DNA from: Devosia yakushimensis
GTDB lineage: Bacteria > Pseudomonadota > Alphaproteobacteria > Rhizobiales > Devosiaceae
NCBI RefSeq assembly: GCF_030159855.1
Contig: NZ_BSNG01000001.1
Span: forward strand, 1,364,001 to 1,428,000
Direction of reading: 5' to 3'
Length of the DNA: 64,000 bases
Positions 37,167 through 45,721 of the stretch are shown here, piece after piece. Position 1 is the stretch's first letter, and each line of letters opens with the position of its first letter. Below the pieces are notes generated by a model that saw only the letters and a list, made by a program, of their open reading frames with translations, did no database searches and was not told where the DNA came from. The position numbers and the translations under genes were made by a program.

Positions 37167-37263
37167 AGCACCTCCCCTTCGACGGGGGAGGTTGGGAGGG
37201 GGTGATGGGCCCAATTCGGGTTCCCCACCCCCTCCCTTGATCCCTCCCCGCAATGGGGAGGGT
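37167..37263. repeat. C/G-rich inverted repeat, family 2, copy 6 (between tctC and tctB)
   Basis: CCTCCCC-TTCGAC-GGGGGAGG is followed by GGGAGGGGGTG...CACCCCCTCCC and CCTCCCC-GCAA-TGGGGAGG, all able to fold together. Lying just after the binding protein stop, it may cause partial termination or protect the tctC message. Confidence 0.75.
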
Positions 37264-37311
37264 GTCGACTGCGGCATTACATGCCAAACGACAAAATCGG
37301 GAGGGCAGCAT

Positions 37312-37773
37312 ATGGCTACAGATTTTTCGACCAAGGACCTGGTGTCGGGCGGCATTTTTGTCGCGGCTGGGGCCTATTTTGCGATTGAAGCGCTCAATTA
37401 CGAGGTCGGCACGGCGTTTCGCATGGGGCCGGGATTCATGCCGCTCCTGCTGGGCAGCGTGCTGGTCGCGCTGGGGCTGGGCGTTGCGGCCAGCGGGTGG
37501 AAGAAGCCTGATGCCGAGGAAGCGCTGGCGCCGCCCTGGCGCGGGATCGGGCTGATCATCGGCGTCATTGTCTTTTTCGGGCTGACCATTCGCGGCCTGG
37601 GCTTTGTGCCCGTCGTGCTGATCGGCTCGTTCGGCGCGGCGATGGCAAGCCGGCTCAATTCTCCGCTGTTTGCGATCATCCTTGCAGTGGCGCTGACGGT
37701 GATGTGCACGCTGATCTTTGTCATCGGGCTCGGCATGAGCGTGCCGATGTTCGGCCCCTGGCTCGGGCAATAG
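37312..37773 (+). CDS. tctB: Tripartite tricarboxylate transporter small membrane subunit TctB
   Basis: TctB is the small membrane protein of the transporter. The 153 residues from ATG 37312 (after GGGAGGG) form four hydrophobic segments, with the early FRMGPGFMPLLLGSVLVALGLGV motif typical of the TctB family. An in-frame open stretch starting at 37084 is only read-through of the tctC end and the repeat. It lies 10 nt before tctA, and the three genes form a complete TTT system. Confidence 0.92.
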   Translation: MATDFSTKDLVSGGIFVAAGAYFAIEALNYEVGTAFRMGPGFMPLLLGSVLVALGLGVAASGWKKPDAEEALAPPWRGIGLIIGVIVFFGLTIRGLGFVPVVLIGSFGAAMASRLNSPLFAIILAVALTVMCTLIFVIGLGMSVPMFGPWLGQ

Positions 37774-37783
37774 GAGCGCAATC

Positions 37784-39289
37784 ATGGATATCATCGCTTC
37801 CCTTGGTCTGGGTTTTTCGGTCGCGCTCGACCCCATCAATATCTTCTATTGCTTTATCGGCGTGCTGCTTGGCACGCTGGTCGGTGTGTTGCCCGGCATT
37901 GGCCCGACGGCGACCATCGCCATGCTGTTGCCTATCACCTTTTCGCTCTCGCCCGCGACGGCGCTGATCATGCTGGCGGGCATCTATTACGGCGCCCAAT
38001 ATGGTGGCTCGACCACGGCCATCCTGATCAACCTGCCGGGCGAAAGCTCGTCGGCCGTGACAGCGATCGACGGCTATCAGATGGCCAAGAAGGGCCGCGC
38101 GGGTCCGGCGCTGGCGACGGCCGCACTCGGTTCGTTCTTCGCGGGTACGGTTGGTACGCTGCTGCTGGCATTCTTCGCGCCGCCCCTGGCGCGAGCCGCG
38201 CTCAATTTCGGGGCGCCGGAATATTTTGCGCTGATCGTGCTGGGCCTGTTGGTATCCATTGCGCTGGCGCATGGCTCCATTCTCAAGGCACTGGCCATGA
38301 TCGTGCTGGGACTTCTGCTGGGCATGGTGGGGCAGGATATCTATACCGGCCAGCCGCGCTTCACCTTTGGTATCCGGGAGCTCTATTCGGGCCTCAATTT
38401 CGTATCGCTGGCCGTGGGCGTGTTCGGCGTCGCCGAAATCCTGCGCAACCTCGAAAACGAGAAGGGCCGCGACGTCATGGTCAAGGCCGTCAAGAATTTG
38501 TGGCTGACCAAGGATGACTTCAAGCGGATTGCCGGACCGGTGCTGCGGGGTACGGGGCTGGGTTCGGTACTTGGCATCCTGCCGGGCGGCGGGCATATCC
38601 TTGCTTCGTTTGCGTCCTATTCGGCGGAAAAGCGGCTCTCCAAGACGCCGGAAGAATTCGGGCACGGTGCCATCGAGGGCGTGGCGGGGCCGGAATCGGC
38701 CAATAACGCAGCGGCGCAGACCTCGTTCATTCCGCTGATGACGCTGGGCATTCCGGCGCATCCGGTGATGGCGCTGATGGTTGGCGCTTTCATCCTGCAG
38801 GGCATTACCCCGGGCCCCAATGTGATCAACGACCAGCCGGCGCTGTTCTGGGGCATTATCGCCTCGATGTGGATCGGCAATGTGCTGCTGGTGCTGCTCA
38901 ACCTGCCGCTGATCGGGCTGTGGGTGAAGATGCTCTCCATCCCCTATCGCGCGCTGTTCCCGGCCATCGTGCTGTTCGCCTGCATCGGGTGTTTCTCGAT
39001 CAACCAGAACATCTACGATGTCTTTGCCATCGGCTTTTTCGGGGTGGTCGGCTATGTGCTGATCCGCTTCGGTTGTGAACCGGCGCCGCTGCTGCTGGGC
39101 TTCGTGCTGGGGCCGCTGCTGGAAGAGCATCTGCGCCGGGCCATGATCATTTCCCGCGGCAACCCGATGGTGTTCATTGAGCGGCCGATTTCGGCAACTT
39201 TGCTGGGATTGGCGCTGCTGGCGGTGATTATCGCCGTGCTGCCCTCGATCCGGCGCAAGCGCAAGGAAGTGTTCGTCGAAGACGATTGA
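37784..39289 (+). CDS. tctA: Tripartite tricarboxylate transporter large membrane subunit TctA
   Basis: This 501-residue protein is the translocating subunit. It has about 12 hydrophobic segments and the two family repeats: GTLVGVLPGIGPTATIAMLLP with the following YYGAQYGGSTTAILINLPGESSSAVTAIDG, and the second copy GLGSVLGILPGGGHILASFASYSAEK with GIPAHPVMALMVGAFILQGITPGP. Full length for the family. Import is driven by proton or sodium gradient and depends on TctC. A strong terminator follows the stop. Confidence 0.96.
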   Translation: MDIIASLGLGFSVALDPINIFYCFIGVLLGTLVGVLPGIGPTATIAMLLPITFSLSPATALIMLAGIYYGAQYGGSTTAILINLPGESSSAVTAIDGYQMAKKGRAGPALATAALGSFFAGTVGTLLLAFFAPPLARAALNFGAPEYFALIVLGLLVSIALAHGSILKALAMIVLGLLLGMVGQDIYTGQPRFTFGIRELYSGLNFVSLAVGVFGVAEILRNLENEKGRDVMVKAVKNLWLTKDDFKRIAGPVLRGTGLGSVLGILPGGGHILASFASYSAEKRLSKTPEEFGHGAIEGVAGPESANNAAAQTSFIPLMTLGIPAHPVMALMVGAFILQGITPGPNVINDQPALFWGIIASMWIGNVLLVLLNLPLIGLWVKMLSIPYRALFPAIVLFACIGCFSINQNIYDVFAIGFFGVVGYVLIRFGCEPAPLLLGFVLGPLLEEHLRRAMIISRGNPMVFIERPISATLLGLALLAVIIAVLPSIRRKRKEVFVEDD

Positions 39290-39314
39290 GGCTGACAACG
39301 CTCGCGTATTTCAG

Positions 39315-39343
39315 ACCCGCCGGACCTGGTCCGGCGGGTTTTT
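39315..39343 (+). terminator. Rho-independent terminator after tctA
   Basis: A perfect 10-bp stem ACCCGCCGGA/TCCGGCGGGT with a five-base loop is followed by TTTTT. It closes the tctCBA operon. Confidence 0.9.
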
Positions 39344-39433
39344 GTTTGCCGCACATACTTGTTGGACAAGGAAAAAAGGAACTGGCGGCCCCACGGCGCG
39401 TTGCCAGTTCACTTCCAACAAGGACCGTTAGTC

Positions 39434-39685
39434 ATGGGTATTATCTGGACGATCATCATCGGCTTCGTCGCCGGCATCATTGCCAAGTTCATCATGCCGG
39501 GCAGCAACGAGCCATCCGGCTTCATCATGACCACGATATTGGGCATCGTCGGCGCTTTCGTTGCTTCCTATCTCGGGCAGGCCCTGGGCTGGTATGCGCC
39601 GGGCGAGGGCGCCGGGCTGATCGGCGCCGTGGTTGGCGCCGTCATCGTGCTGTTCGTCTGGGGTTTTGTCGCCAAGCGCCGTTGA
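39434..39685 (+). CDS. GlsB/YeaQ/YmgE family stress-response membrane protein
   Basis: An 83-residue, very hydrophobic protein with about three membrane helices and glycine-rich turns (IIWTIIIGFVAGIIAKFIMPG, GFIMTTILGIVGAFVASYLGQALGWY, GAVVGAVIVLFVWGFVAKRR). It matches the GlsB/transglycosylase-associated (YeaQ) family of general-stress proteins, whose biochemical role is unknown. AAGGA is placed 10 nt before the ATG at 39434. Other frames here are shadows. It is followed within 24 nt by the YidB-like gene. Confidence 0.88.
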   Translation: MGIIWTIIIGFVAGIIAKFIMPGSNEPSGFIMTTILGIVGAFVASYLGQALGWYAPGEGAGLIGAVVGAVIVLFVWGFVAKRR

Positions 39686-39709
39686 GCGCACAACATGAAG
39701 GAGGCCACC

Positions 39710-40261
39710 ATGGCCGATAAGGGAATGCCGTCAATGCTAGCGCTGCTGGGGCTTTTGGCCGTGGCAGGCTATCAGAACAGGGACAAGCTGGGCGAATTGC
39801 TCGGCGGATTGGGCAATGGCCAGGCCGGAACGAACGGCAATGGCCAGGTGGGCACCGGCCAGCCCGGTGCAGGCAGTGCGCAGACGGGCGCGGCTCCCGG
39901 CACAGGTGGCCTTGAGGGCATGCTGGGCGGTCTGGGCGGCATGCTCGGTGGCGCGGCCGGCGCCGGTGGTCTGGGCAGCGTGCTCAGCGGCGGGCTGGGC
40001 GATCTGGTCGACCGCTTCAACACCAGTGGGCAGGGTTCCAAGGCAAAAAGCTGGGTGCAGGACGGGGACAATGAGGAGATCGATGCGGCCAGTCTTGAGC
40101 AGACGCTGGGCGCTGACACGATCGATGCGTTGACCCGGCAAACGGGCCTCAGCCGGCAGGAATTGCTGGAGCGTCTGTCCAAGACGCTGCCGGAGGCGGT
40201 GAACAAGCTGACGCCCAATGGCCGCATTCCGACCGAACAGGAAGCCAGCCGCCTGGTCTGA
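39710..40261 (+). CDS. YidB-like (DUF937) protein
   Basis: A 183-residue protein starting MADKGMPSMLALLGLLAVAGYQNRDKLGELLGG, then a Gly/Gln/Ala-rich low-complexity stretch (about residues 35-95) and a C-terminal helical domain (SWVQDGDNEEIDAASLEQTLGADTIDALTRQTGLSRQELLERLSKTLPEAVNKLTPNGRIP), which is the conserved YidB domain. ATG 39710 is chosen because AAGGAGG at 39698-39704 is well placed. The function is unknown; it is probably co-transcribed with the GlsB-like gene. A hairpin follows the stop. Confidence 0.88.
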   Translation: MADKGMPSMLALLGLLAVAGYQNRDKLGELLGGLGNGQAGTNGNGQVGTGQPGAGSAQTGAAPGTGGLEGMLGGLGGMLGGAAGAGGLGSVLSGGLGDLVDRFNTSGQGSKAKSWVQDGDNEEIDAASLEQTLGADTIDALTRQTGLSRQELLERLSKTLPEAVNKLTPNGRIPTEQEASRLV

Positions 40262-40277
40262 CGATATTGGCAATTGC

Positions 40278-40312
40278 CGGCCGGGACGAACTTCATCCCG
40301 GCCGACGTGTTT
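40278..40312 (+). terminator. Probable terminator between the YidB-like and GTPase genes
   Basis: A perfect 9-bp stem CGGCCGGGA/TCCCGGCCG with a nine-base loop precedes GTGTTTTC. It lies between two convergent genes and may serve both. Confidence 0.65.
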
Positions 40313-41503
40313 TCAGGACCAGGCGGGGAAGGGATCGCGCAGATCCTGCCAGGCCGTGGGGGTGAAACCCTTGGCCGGGATCAGGCAGGCATCGAGATCA
40401 CGCCTTATGGCCGCTTCATCCATGCCGGCGGCGCCGATAAAGACGATTTCCTGTCGCCGGTCTCCCCATTGCGGATCGAGATAGGGCGCCATGGATGCGC
40501 GCCAATCGGCATCGTCGGGCCAGCGCGTCCGGGGCACGGCAGCCCACCACATGCCGCGGCGGCTGGTGCGGACCAGGGCGCCGGCCTGGCTCAGTTCGCC
40601 GACCAGATCGGGCCTTGTGGCGAGCCAGAAAAAGCCCTTGGAGCGAATGACGCCGGCCCAGTTTTTGGTGATGAAATTGTTCAGCAGCATGGGGTTGAAG
40701 GGGCGGCGGGCCCGATAGACGAATGAGCTTATGCCGTATTCAAGTGTTTCTGGAATATGCTCGGTGAAGCCATTGAGTTCCTTGAACCAAAGCGGATTCT
40801 GTTCAGCGGCTTCCAGGCTGAAGAGGCCGGTATCGAGCACTTCGTCCAGCGGTACTTTGGAAAAGTCGGTTTCGATGACGCGGGCGACCGGATTGAGGGC
40901 CTTGATGATGGTCCGGGCCGCGGCGAGATCGGCCGGGCTGGCGGCCGAAACCTTGTTGAGCACGATGACATCGGCGAATTCGATCTGTTCGACCAGGAGA
41001 TCGACCAGGGCGCGCTCGTCTTCCGGGCCCATGGTTTCGCCGCGGTCGGCCAGGAAATCGGTCGAGGCATAGTCTTTGAGCAGGTTGGCGCAATCGACAA
41101 CGGTGACCATGGTATCGAGCCGGGTGATATCGGAGAGGCTTATGCCGTGTTCGTCGCGGAAGTCGAAGGTGGCCGCGACCGGCAGAGGCTCGGAAGTGCC
41201 GGTGGATTCGATCAGCAGGTAATCGAAGCGCCCGGCAGTGGCGAGCTTGGTGACTTCCTTGAGCAGGTCGCCGCGCAGGGTGCAGCAGATGCAGCCATTG
41301 CTCATTTCCACCAATTGTTCGTCGGTGCGGGAGAGATTAGCGCCGCCTTCGCGGACGAGCGTGGCGTCGATATTGACCTCGCTCATGTCGTTGACGATGA
41401 CGGCGACGCGGCGGCCTTCGCGATTGTTGAGAATGTGGTTGAGAAGGGTCGTCTTGCCGGCGCCGAGAAAGCCGGAAAGGACCGTGACGGGTAGGCGGTT
41501 CAT
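40313..41503 (-). CDS. COG0523 (G3E) GTPase, zinc-starvation type metallochaperone
   Basis: A 396-residue G3E GTPase. The P-loop is GFLGAGKT (11-18), the metal-binding CxCC motif is Cys71-Ile-Cys73-Cys74 (SNGCICCTLRGDLL), and the family ESTGTSEPLPVA and NKVSA (guanine specificity NKxD variant) segments are present; the CobW C-terminal domain follows (GFFWLATRPDLVG). In the ZigA/YciC/ZagA branch these proteins hand zinc to essential enzymes under zinc shortage. That branch is the best fit because the gene lies behind an AztD-like zinc chaperone and two Zur-like boxes. The gap of 51 nt from aztD holds a perfect 9-bp hairpin. Confidence 0.92.
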   Translation of the reverse strand: MNRLPVTVLSGFLGAGKTTLLNHILNNREGRRVAVIVNDMSEVNIDATLVREGGANLSRTDEQLVEMSNGCICCTLRGDLLKEVTKLATAGRFDYLLIESTGTSEPLPVAATFDFRDEHGISLSDITRLDTMVTVVDCANLLKDYASTDFLADRGETMGPEDERALVDLLVEQIEFADVIVLNKVSAASPADLAAARTIIKALNPVARVIETDFSKVPLDEVLDTGLFSLEAAEQNPLWFKELNGFTEHIPETLEYGISSFVYRARRPFNPMLLNNFITKNWAGVIRSKGFFWLATRPDLVGELSQAGALVRTSRRGMWWAAVPRTRWPDDADWRASMAPYLDPQWGDRRQEIVFIGAAGMDEAAIRRDLDACLIPAKGFTPTAWQDLRDPFPAWS

Positions 41504-41524
41504 TTGGGGTCACCTCGATGGAAA

Positions 41525-41546
41525 CGGCCGCCCCGGAGGGCGGCCG
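41525..41546. other. Intercistronic hairpin between aztD-like and GTPase genes
   Basis: CGGCCGCCC-CGGA-GGGCGGCCG forms a perfect 9-bp stem with a tetraloop and no T-run. It probably modulates or processes the message rather than terminating it fully. Confidence 0.6.
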
Positions 41547-41554
41547 GGCAGGGA

Positions 41555-42754
41555 TCAGTGCGTGGTGCCCGAACCGCCTGCTGCAACGATATTGTAGGGC
41601 AGGCCGGCGACCTCGATATCGCGATCCAGCTCGAAACTGGCGGCGTCGACGATGTGGACGAGGCCCTTGAGTGGATCGGTGACGGCGATCTCGCCGCCGG
41701 CCACGGCGATGCGCGGGCGCGGCAGGCTCCATTCGCCATCCATGGAATAGGGCTCGGTCAGGGTGATCGACTTGGCGATCCGGCCAGAAAGGACGTTGAG
41801 CTGATGCAGCTTGCCGTCTTCGGTGAAGATGTAAGCGAATTTGGGTTGCTGCGGATCGACCGCGAAATGCACGCGGCGTGTGGGTAGTTCGATCAGGCGG
41901 AAGGCATCGGCCTCGGCGGGATCGATCAGCACGATTTTGTCGGCGCCGTAATTGCCCAGGAAATATTGCAGGCCAACACCGCCCAGCAGGGTCGAGACAT
42001 TGCCTTCGGGCAGGCTTGCTGGATAGGGCAGGTGCGTGATGCTGGGCTCACCCGAGCCCGTGGCGATCAGCAGGCCCGTGGCGCAGGCAATGGCGGTGAT
42101 GTTGCCGGAGGTGGCTTCGCCATGCAGGAGGGGGCATTCGTGGAGGTCGCCGAGCTTGGCGTTCTGGGCGTCGTAGACATAAACGCCTTGCGGACGGGTG
42201 GTTTCGCCATTGGGGGCGAAATCGGTGGCGATGGCATAATCGCCCCAGGGGATGGCGACGCCGTGGTGGGGGGCATTGGTGGGAATTTCGCGGATGGCCA
42301 GCTTGTCGTCGCCATCGAGCCAATCCTTCTCCGACACGAGGCGGGCAACGCCCTCGCCATCGTAGAACAGGGCGATCTGGCCGTGATGTTCGACGAAATG
42401 CACCGGGCGATTGCCTGAGATAGCCGCGGAAATGGTTTCCGGTGCGGCGACGTGGATGTCGCCGTGATCGCCGTGATCTTCGATCTCGATGCCAGACCGG
42501 ATTGCCGAGACGCGGTTGGCGGCGCCTTCCACGGCGTAAACGGCCTGATTGCTGGGCGTGGTGTAGAGAACGCCGGGGCTTTCAAGGGGGAAGGTATCGA
42601 GCGTGGCATCAGTGGCCAGGTCGATGGCCGTGACCTTGGCTTCGGCATGATCGGCCACGAAGAGGCGCCAGGCGGTGACATCGTCGGCATGGGCGAGGCC
42701 GGTGGTGGCAATGAGCGTTAGGGCAGTGCAGGCGAGGAGGGAGGAATAGCGCAT
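41555..42754 (-). CDS. aztD: AztD-like periplasmic zinc metallochaperone (beta-propeller)
   Basis: A 399-residue exported protein with a signal peptide (MRYSSLLACTALTLIATTGLAHA). The mature part has propeller-like repeats (WRLFVADHAEAKVTAIDLATDATLDTF ...) and a histidine/aspartate-rich loop with His94, His97 and His101 (IEDHGDHGDIHV), as described for AztD of Paracoccus, which stores zinc in the periplasm and passes it to the binding protein AztC. No aztABC genes are next to it, so it must serve a transporter encoded elsewhere. Two Zur-like boxes lie 15-61 nt upstream, which predicts induction under zinc shortage together with the downstream GTPase. Confidence 0.82.
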   Translation of the reverse strand: MRYSSLLACTALTLIATTGLAHADDVTAWRLFVADHAEAKVTAIDLATDATLDTFPLESPGVLYTTPSNQAVYAVEGAANRVSAIRSGIEIEDHGDHGDIHVAAPETISAAISGNRPVHFVEHHGQIALFYDGEGVARLVSEKDWLDGDDKLAIREIPTNAPHHGVAIPWGDYAIATDFAPNGETTRPQGVYVYDAQNAKLGDLHECPLLHGEATSGNITAIACATGLLIATGSGEPSITHLPYPASLPEGNVSTLLGGVGLQYFLGNYGADKIVLIDPAEADAFRLIELPTRRVHFAVDPQQPKFAYIFTEDGKLHQLNVLSGRIAKSITLTEPYSMDGEWSLPRPRIAVAGGEIAVTDPLKGLVHIVDAASFELDRDIEVAGLPYNIVAAGGSGTTH

Positions 42755-42768
42755 CGGCTTGCGTCCAT

Positions 42769-42786
42769 ATGTTATTACATTACGTT
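42769..42786. promoter_or_regulatory. Zur-like box 1
   Basis: On the coding strand it reads AACGTAATGTAATAACAT, close to the alphaproteobacterial Zur pattern GTAATGTTATAACATTAC. It lies 15 nt upstream of the aztD start. Confidence 0.65.
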
Positions 42787-42797
42787 GTGGAGCCTAG

Positions 42798-42815
42798 ATG
42801 TAATATTATTACGTT
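42798..42815. promoter_or_regulatory. Zur-like box 2
   Basis: On the coding strand it reads AACGTAATAATATTACAT, in the same orientation as box 1 with starts 29 bp apart. GTAAT-ATT-ATTAC within it is a perfect inverted repeat. Confidence 0.6.
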
Positions 42816-42880
42816 GGCAAGTGGGGTGGGGTGATTTTTTGGGGATTGAGGTTGGGCGTTCACGTGGGACACGCTCCACC

Positions 42881-42990
42881 CACCGTGTCATTCCGACGCA
42901 GGCCGGAATCCATGCTGTGCCCTTTCCCAACACTGGATGTGCTGATGGCCTTCAGCATGGATTCCGGCCTGCGCCGGAATGACATCGTGG
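42881..42990. repeat. Palindromic intergenic repeat, family 1 variant
   Basis: Arms of about 37 bp (left from CACCGTGTCATTCC, right ending GGAATGACATCGTG) with the inner GCAGGCCGGAATCCATGCTG inverted opposite. The outer GTCATTCC ends equal those of family 1, but the inner arm differs (GGCCGGAATCC instead of AAGCGGGAACC). It lies between the Zur region and the stop of the flavin monooxygenase gene. Confidence 0.8.
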
Positions 42991-43046
42991 TTTTAAATGT
43001 GTTCAGAGAGAACACTATCCCGATAGGGAGGTTGAGCCGCGCCGAC

Positions 43047-44354
43047 CTAATCCGGATAGGGTAGCCCGTAGCGATCGCGGATTGTCGTTTGTTCGTAGGC
43101 GCGGGGGTAGACGCCGCGATCTTGCAGGATGGGCACGACTTTTTCCACGAAGTCTTCGATATCGTCCGGCGCGCGTGGGGGCTGGATTGTGTAGCCGTCG
43201 ACCGTGCCATCGGCCCAGAGGTCGATAAGGCCGTCGGCGACCTGTTCGGGAGTGCCGAGGACGAGGCGATGATGGCCCTCGGAACGGCGGACGGCCTGGC
43301 GCGCGGTCAGGCTCTCATGGGTCAGCAGTTCGGAGAGACCCAGGCCCATACCGACTGCCTGTATGCGGTTGGGATCGGGGATGAATTGGGCGGGGTCGAG
43401 GACGGCGTCGGGATCGAAATCGGCGAGATCGATGCCGTTTTCCTTGGCGAAGCGTTTCAGCAGGCCATCTTCGGAACCGGCGCCGCTGAACAGTTCGTGC
43501 TTGCGCAGGGCCTCTTCGTGGGTATCAGCGACAATGGGGACCAGGCCGGGCACGATGCGGATGCCCGATGGGTCGCGGCCGAAGGAAACTGCGCGGTCCT
43601 TGACCTTCTTGCCGAAGGCCTGGCCGGCCGGGCGGGACAGGATGTTGCAATAGATGATTTCGCCATGGCGGGCGGCCAGATCGATGCCGCCTTCGGAGGC
43701 GCCGGCCTGGGCGATGACCGGGTGACCCTGGGGACCGCGGGGCACGTTGAGCGGGCCTTTGATGGTGAAATAATCGCCTTCGTGATCGATGGCATGGGCG
43801 CTTGACGCATCCCAGAAGCGGCCTTCGGGAACGTCGCCCTCGCGGGCCGGGTCCCAGCTGGCCCAGAGTTCTTTTGCCACGTCGAGGAATTCGCTGGCCC
43901 GGGCGTAGCGTTCCTTGCGCGGAGGCAGGGGGTCGCTGCCGAAATTGGCGGCTACGTTGGGATTGAAGGAGGAAACGATGTTGATGATCAGCCGGCCGCC
44001 GGAAATGACGTCGAGCGATTGCGTGCGGCGCGCCAGATTGTAGGGCGAATTATAGGTGGATGAGACTGTGGCGACGAAACCGATATCGGGCACCTGGGCG
44101 GCCAGGGCCGTGCACAGGATCAGCGGATCGAGGGTGTGGAAGGGCCGGCTGTTCGGATCGGTCATCAGCGCGGGATGATCGGAAAAGAACACCGCGTCGA
44201 ACACGCCCTTATGGGCCAGCTCGGTGAGGCGCCGGTAATAGGCGGGGTCGGCTATGTCGTGGCGGTTGCCGGTGCGATAGGGCCAGGCATTGCCGAGATA
44301 GCCGGTGGTATTGATGCCGACATTGAGGTTGAGCCGGCGTGTCGTCGTCGTCAT
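43047..44354 (-). CDS. DszA/NtaA-type flavin-dependent monooxygenase (LLM class)
   Basis: A 435-residue luciferase-like monooxygenase of the NtaA/SnaA/DszA branch, which uses FMNH2 from a separate reductase. Landmarks are the early NLNVGINTTGYLGNAWPY, DAVFFSDHPALM, VSSTYNSPYNLARRTQSLDVISGGRLIINIVSSFNPNVAANFG, and PQGHPVIAQAGASEGGIDLAARHGEIIYCN. In the dsz pathway such an enzyme cleaves a sulfone C-S bond to a sulfinate. Its start overlaps the DszC-like gene by ATGA, so the two are made together. The FMNH2 is likely supplied by the flavin reductase at 54248. The true substrate is unknown. Confidence 0.9.
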   Translation of the reverse strand: MTTTTRRLNLNVGINTTGYLGNAWPYRTGNRHDIADPAYYRRLTELAHKGVFDAVFFSDHPALMTDPNSRPFHTLDPLILCTALAAQVPDIGFVATVSSTYNSPYNLARRTQSLDVISGGRLIINIVSSFNPNVAANFGSDPLPPRKERYARASEFLDVAKELWASWDPAREGDVPEGRFWDASSAHAIDHEGDYFTIKGPLNVPRGPQGHPVIAQAGASEGGIDLAARHGEIIYCNILSRPAGQAFGKKVKDRAVSFGRDPSGIRIVPGLVPIVADTHEEALRKHELFSGAGSEDGLLKRFAKENGIDLADFDPDAVLDPAQFIPDPNRIQAVGMGLGLSELLTHESLTARQAVRRSEGHHRLVLGTPEQVADGLIDLWADGTVDGYTIQPPRAPDDIEDFVEKVVPILQDRGVYPRAYEQTTIRDRYGLPYPD

Positions 44355-45604
44355 GCTTGTGCTTTCGCTTCTTGCTGTGGCGCTGCAACGCCGATGCCGC
44401 CATGTGGCGCGGGGGCGTTACCGTTGACGGCGAAGTCGCCAACGATGCGGTCGTGATAGATGCGGGGGTTGTGCGAGGCGATGGTGCGGGCATTGCGCCA
44501 GTGCCGGTCCAGCCCGTGACTGCGCTTGGCGGCGGAGGCGCCGAGGGCGTCGAACAGCACGGTGCTGGCGTCGAGGATCAGGCTGGTGATGACGGTTACC
44601 GACTGGCTGACTTCAAGGTCGGCGTTGCGGTCGGCTTCGGCCTTACGGGCTGCGTCGCCGGATTGATTGGCCTCGAAGGCGCGTTGCAGGGCTTCGGCGG
44701 CCTTGAGGGCAATGGCGCCGGACACATAGGCTGCGCCACGCACCTTGCCGACAACCTGCAGTATCTGTGGGTCCTGTGCCGAGCGGGAGGCATTGCCACG
44801 GCCATAGACGCGCTTGCGCTCGGAGACATGACGAGCCAGATCGCCTGCCGCAGCGCGGCCGATGCCCGCAAGTGTGGCCAGATGCACAAGCTGGAAGAAG
44901 CCGCCGGAATAGCTGAAGCGGGCGGCGCTGGGTTTGATCAGATCGTCGCTGATGGCGACATCGTTGAACCGCGCTGTGCCGCTGGCGCTCAGCGCCTGGC
45001 CGAAGCCGTCCCAATCGTCGAGGATTTCGACGCCCGTGGCACCAGTGGGCACTAGCGCGCCGATGGGATTGCCCTCGTCATCGGCGGCGCCAAGGGTGAT
45101 CCAATCGGCATAAAGGGAGCCGGTGGTGTAGTATTTTTCACCGTTGAGCTGCCAGCCATCGCCATTGCGGATGAGGCGGGTGGAATAGGTGCCGATCTTG
45201 CCGTCGCCGGTTTCAGAGAAGCCGCTGCCGATGGTTTCGCGCTGGCCCAGGCGGGTCAGCCAGGTGTTACGCCATTCGCTTTTGGGAGCGTTGATGACGT
45301 CTTCGGTGAAGCCGAAATGGCTGCGATAGGCATTGGTGATGTTGGGATCGGCCTCGGAGAGTTCGATCAGCAGGCCGAAGAATTCGGGCAGAGTGAGGCC
45401 CAGCCCCCCGTTTTCGACAGGAAGGCGGAGCGTTGAGAAGCCGGCGTCCTTGAGCCAGCGGATTTCCTCACGGGGCAGATCGCGTTCGACGTCGCGCGCC
45501 ACCGCCCGCTCGCGGATGCGCGCGAAGATCTGGCGGAAGGGGGCGGCGATGGTGTCGAAGCGGTCGGATGGGCCGGCGCCCCAGGCTTGGCTGATGTTGG
45601 TCAT
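44351..45604 (-). CDS. DszC/SfnB-like flavin monooxygenase with acyl-CoA dehydrogenase fold
   Basis: This 417-residue protein has the acyl-CoA dehydrogenase fold but the features of the flavin-dependent DszC/SfnB group: GSGFSETGDGKIGTYSTRL, GEKYYTTGSLYADWITLGA, and EILDDWDGFGQALSASGTARFNDV, the last being characteristic of sulfur-compound monooxygenases. DszC oxidises a sulfide to sulfoxide and sulfone with FMNH2 and oxygen. It is coupled by ATGA to the DszA-like gene. A long hairpin stands between the binding protein stop upstream and this gene. A role in true acyl-CoA oxidation is unlikely from this context. Confidence 0.86.
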   Translation of the reverse strand: MTNISQAWGAGPSDRFDTIAAPFRQIFARIRERAVARDVERDLPREEIRWLKDAGFSTLRLPVENGGLGLTLPEFFGLLIELSEADPNITNAYRSHFGFTEDVINAPKSEWRNTWLTRLGQRETIGSGFSETGDGKIGTYSTRLIRNGDGWQLNGEKYYTTGSLYADWITLGAADDEGNPIGALVPTGATGVEILDDWDGFGQALSASGTARFNDVAISDDLIKPSAARFSYSGGFFQLVHLATLAGIGRAAAGDLARHVSERKRVYGRGNASRSAQDPQILQVVGKVRGAAYVSGAIALKAAEALQRAFEANQSGDAARKAEADRNADLEVSQSVTVITSLILDASTVLFDALGASAAKRSHGLDRHWRNARTIASHNPRIYHDRIVGDFAVNGNAPAPHGGIGVAAPQQEAKAQA

Positions 45605-45676
45605 GGCAATGATTCGGGATGCGCCGGCGGCAAGCCGCGCGGCTGGTGAACAATGTCAGGCTTTGCCCGACGCGCG

Positions 45677-45715
45677 AGGAAGAATTGCTTTGCGTGGGCG
45701 CAAGCAATTTTTCCT
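45677..45715 (-). other. Long intercistronic hairpin, copy A
   Basis: AGGAAGAATTGC pairs with GCAATTTTTCCT (one G-U pair), then after a one-base bulge TTGCG pairs with CGCAA around a four-base loop. It lies 7 nt after the binding protein stop codon and 72 nt before the DszC-like start. It shares sequence with copy B at 47383. Confidence 0.75.
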
Positions 45716-45721
45716 GCAGGG

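Noticed and set aside
39286..39720. 144-codon frame overlapping the GlsB-like gene
   Set aside because: It crosses the tctA terminator and is rich in Arg/His; the hydrophobic GlsB-like frame from 39434 has a ribosome site and family homology.
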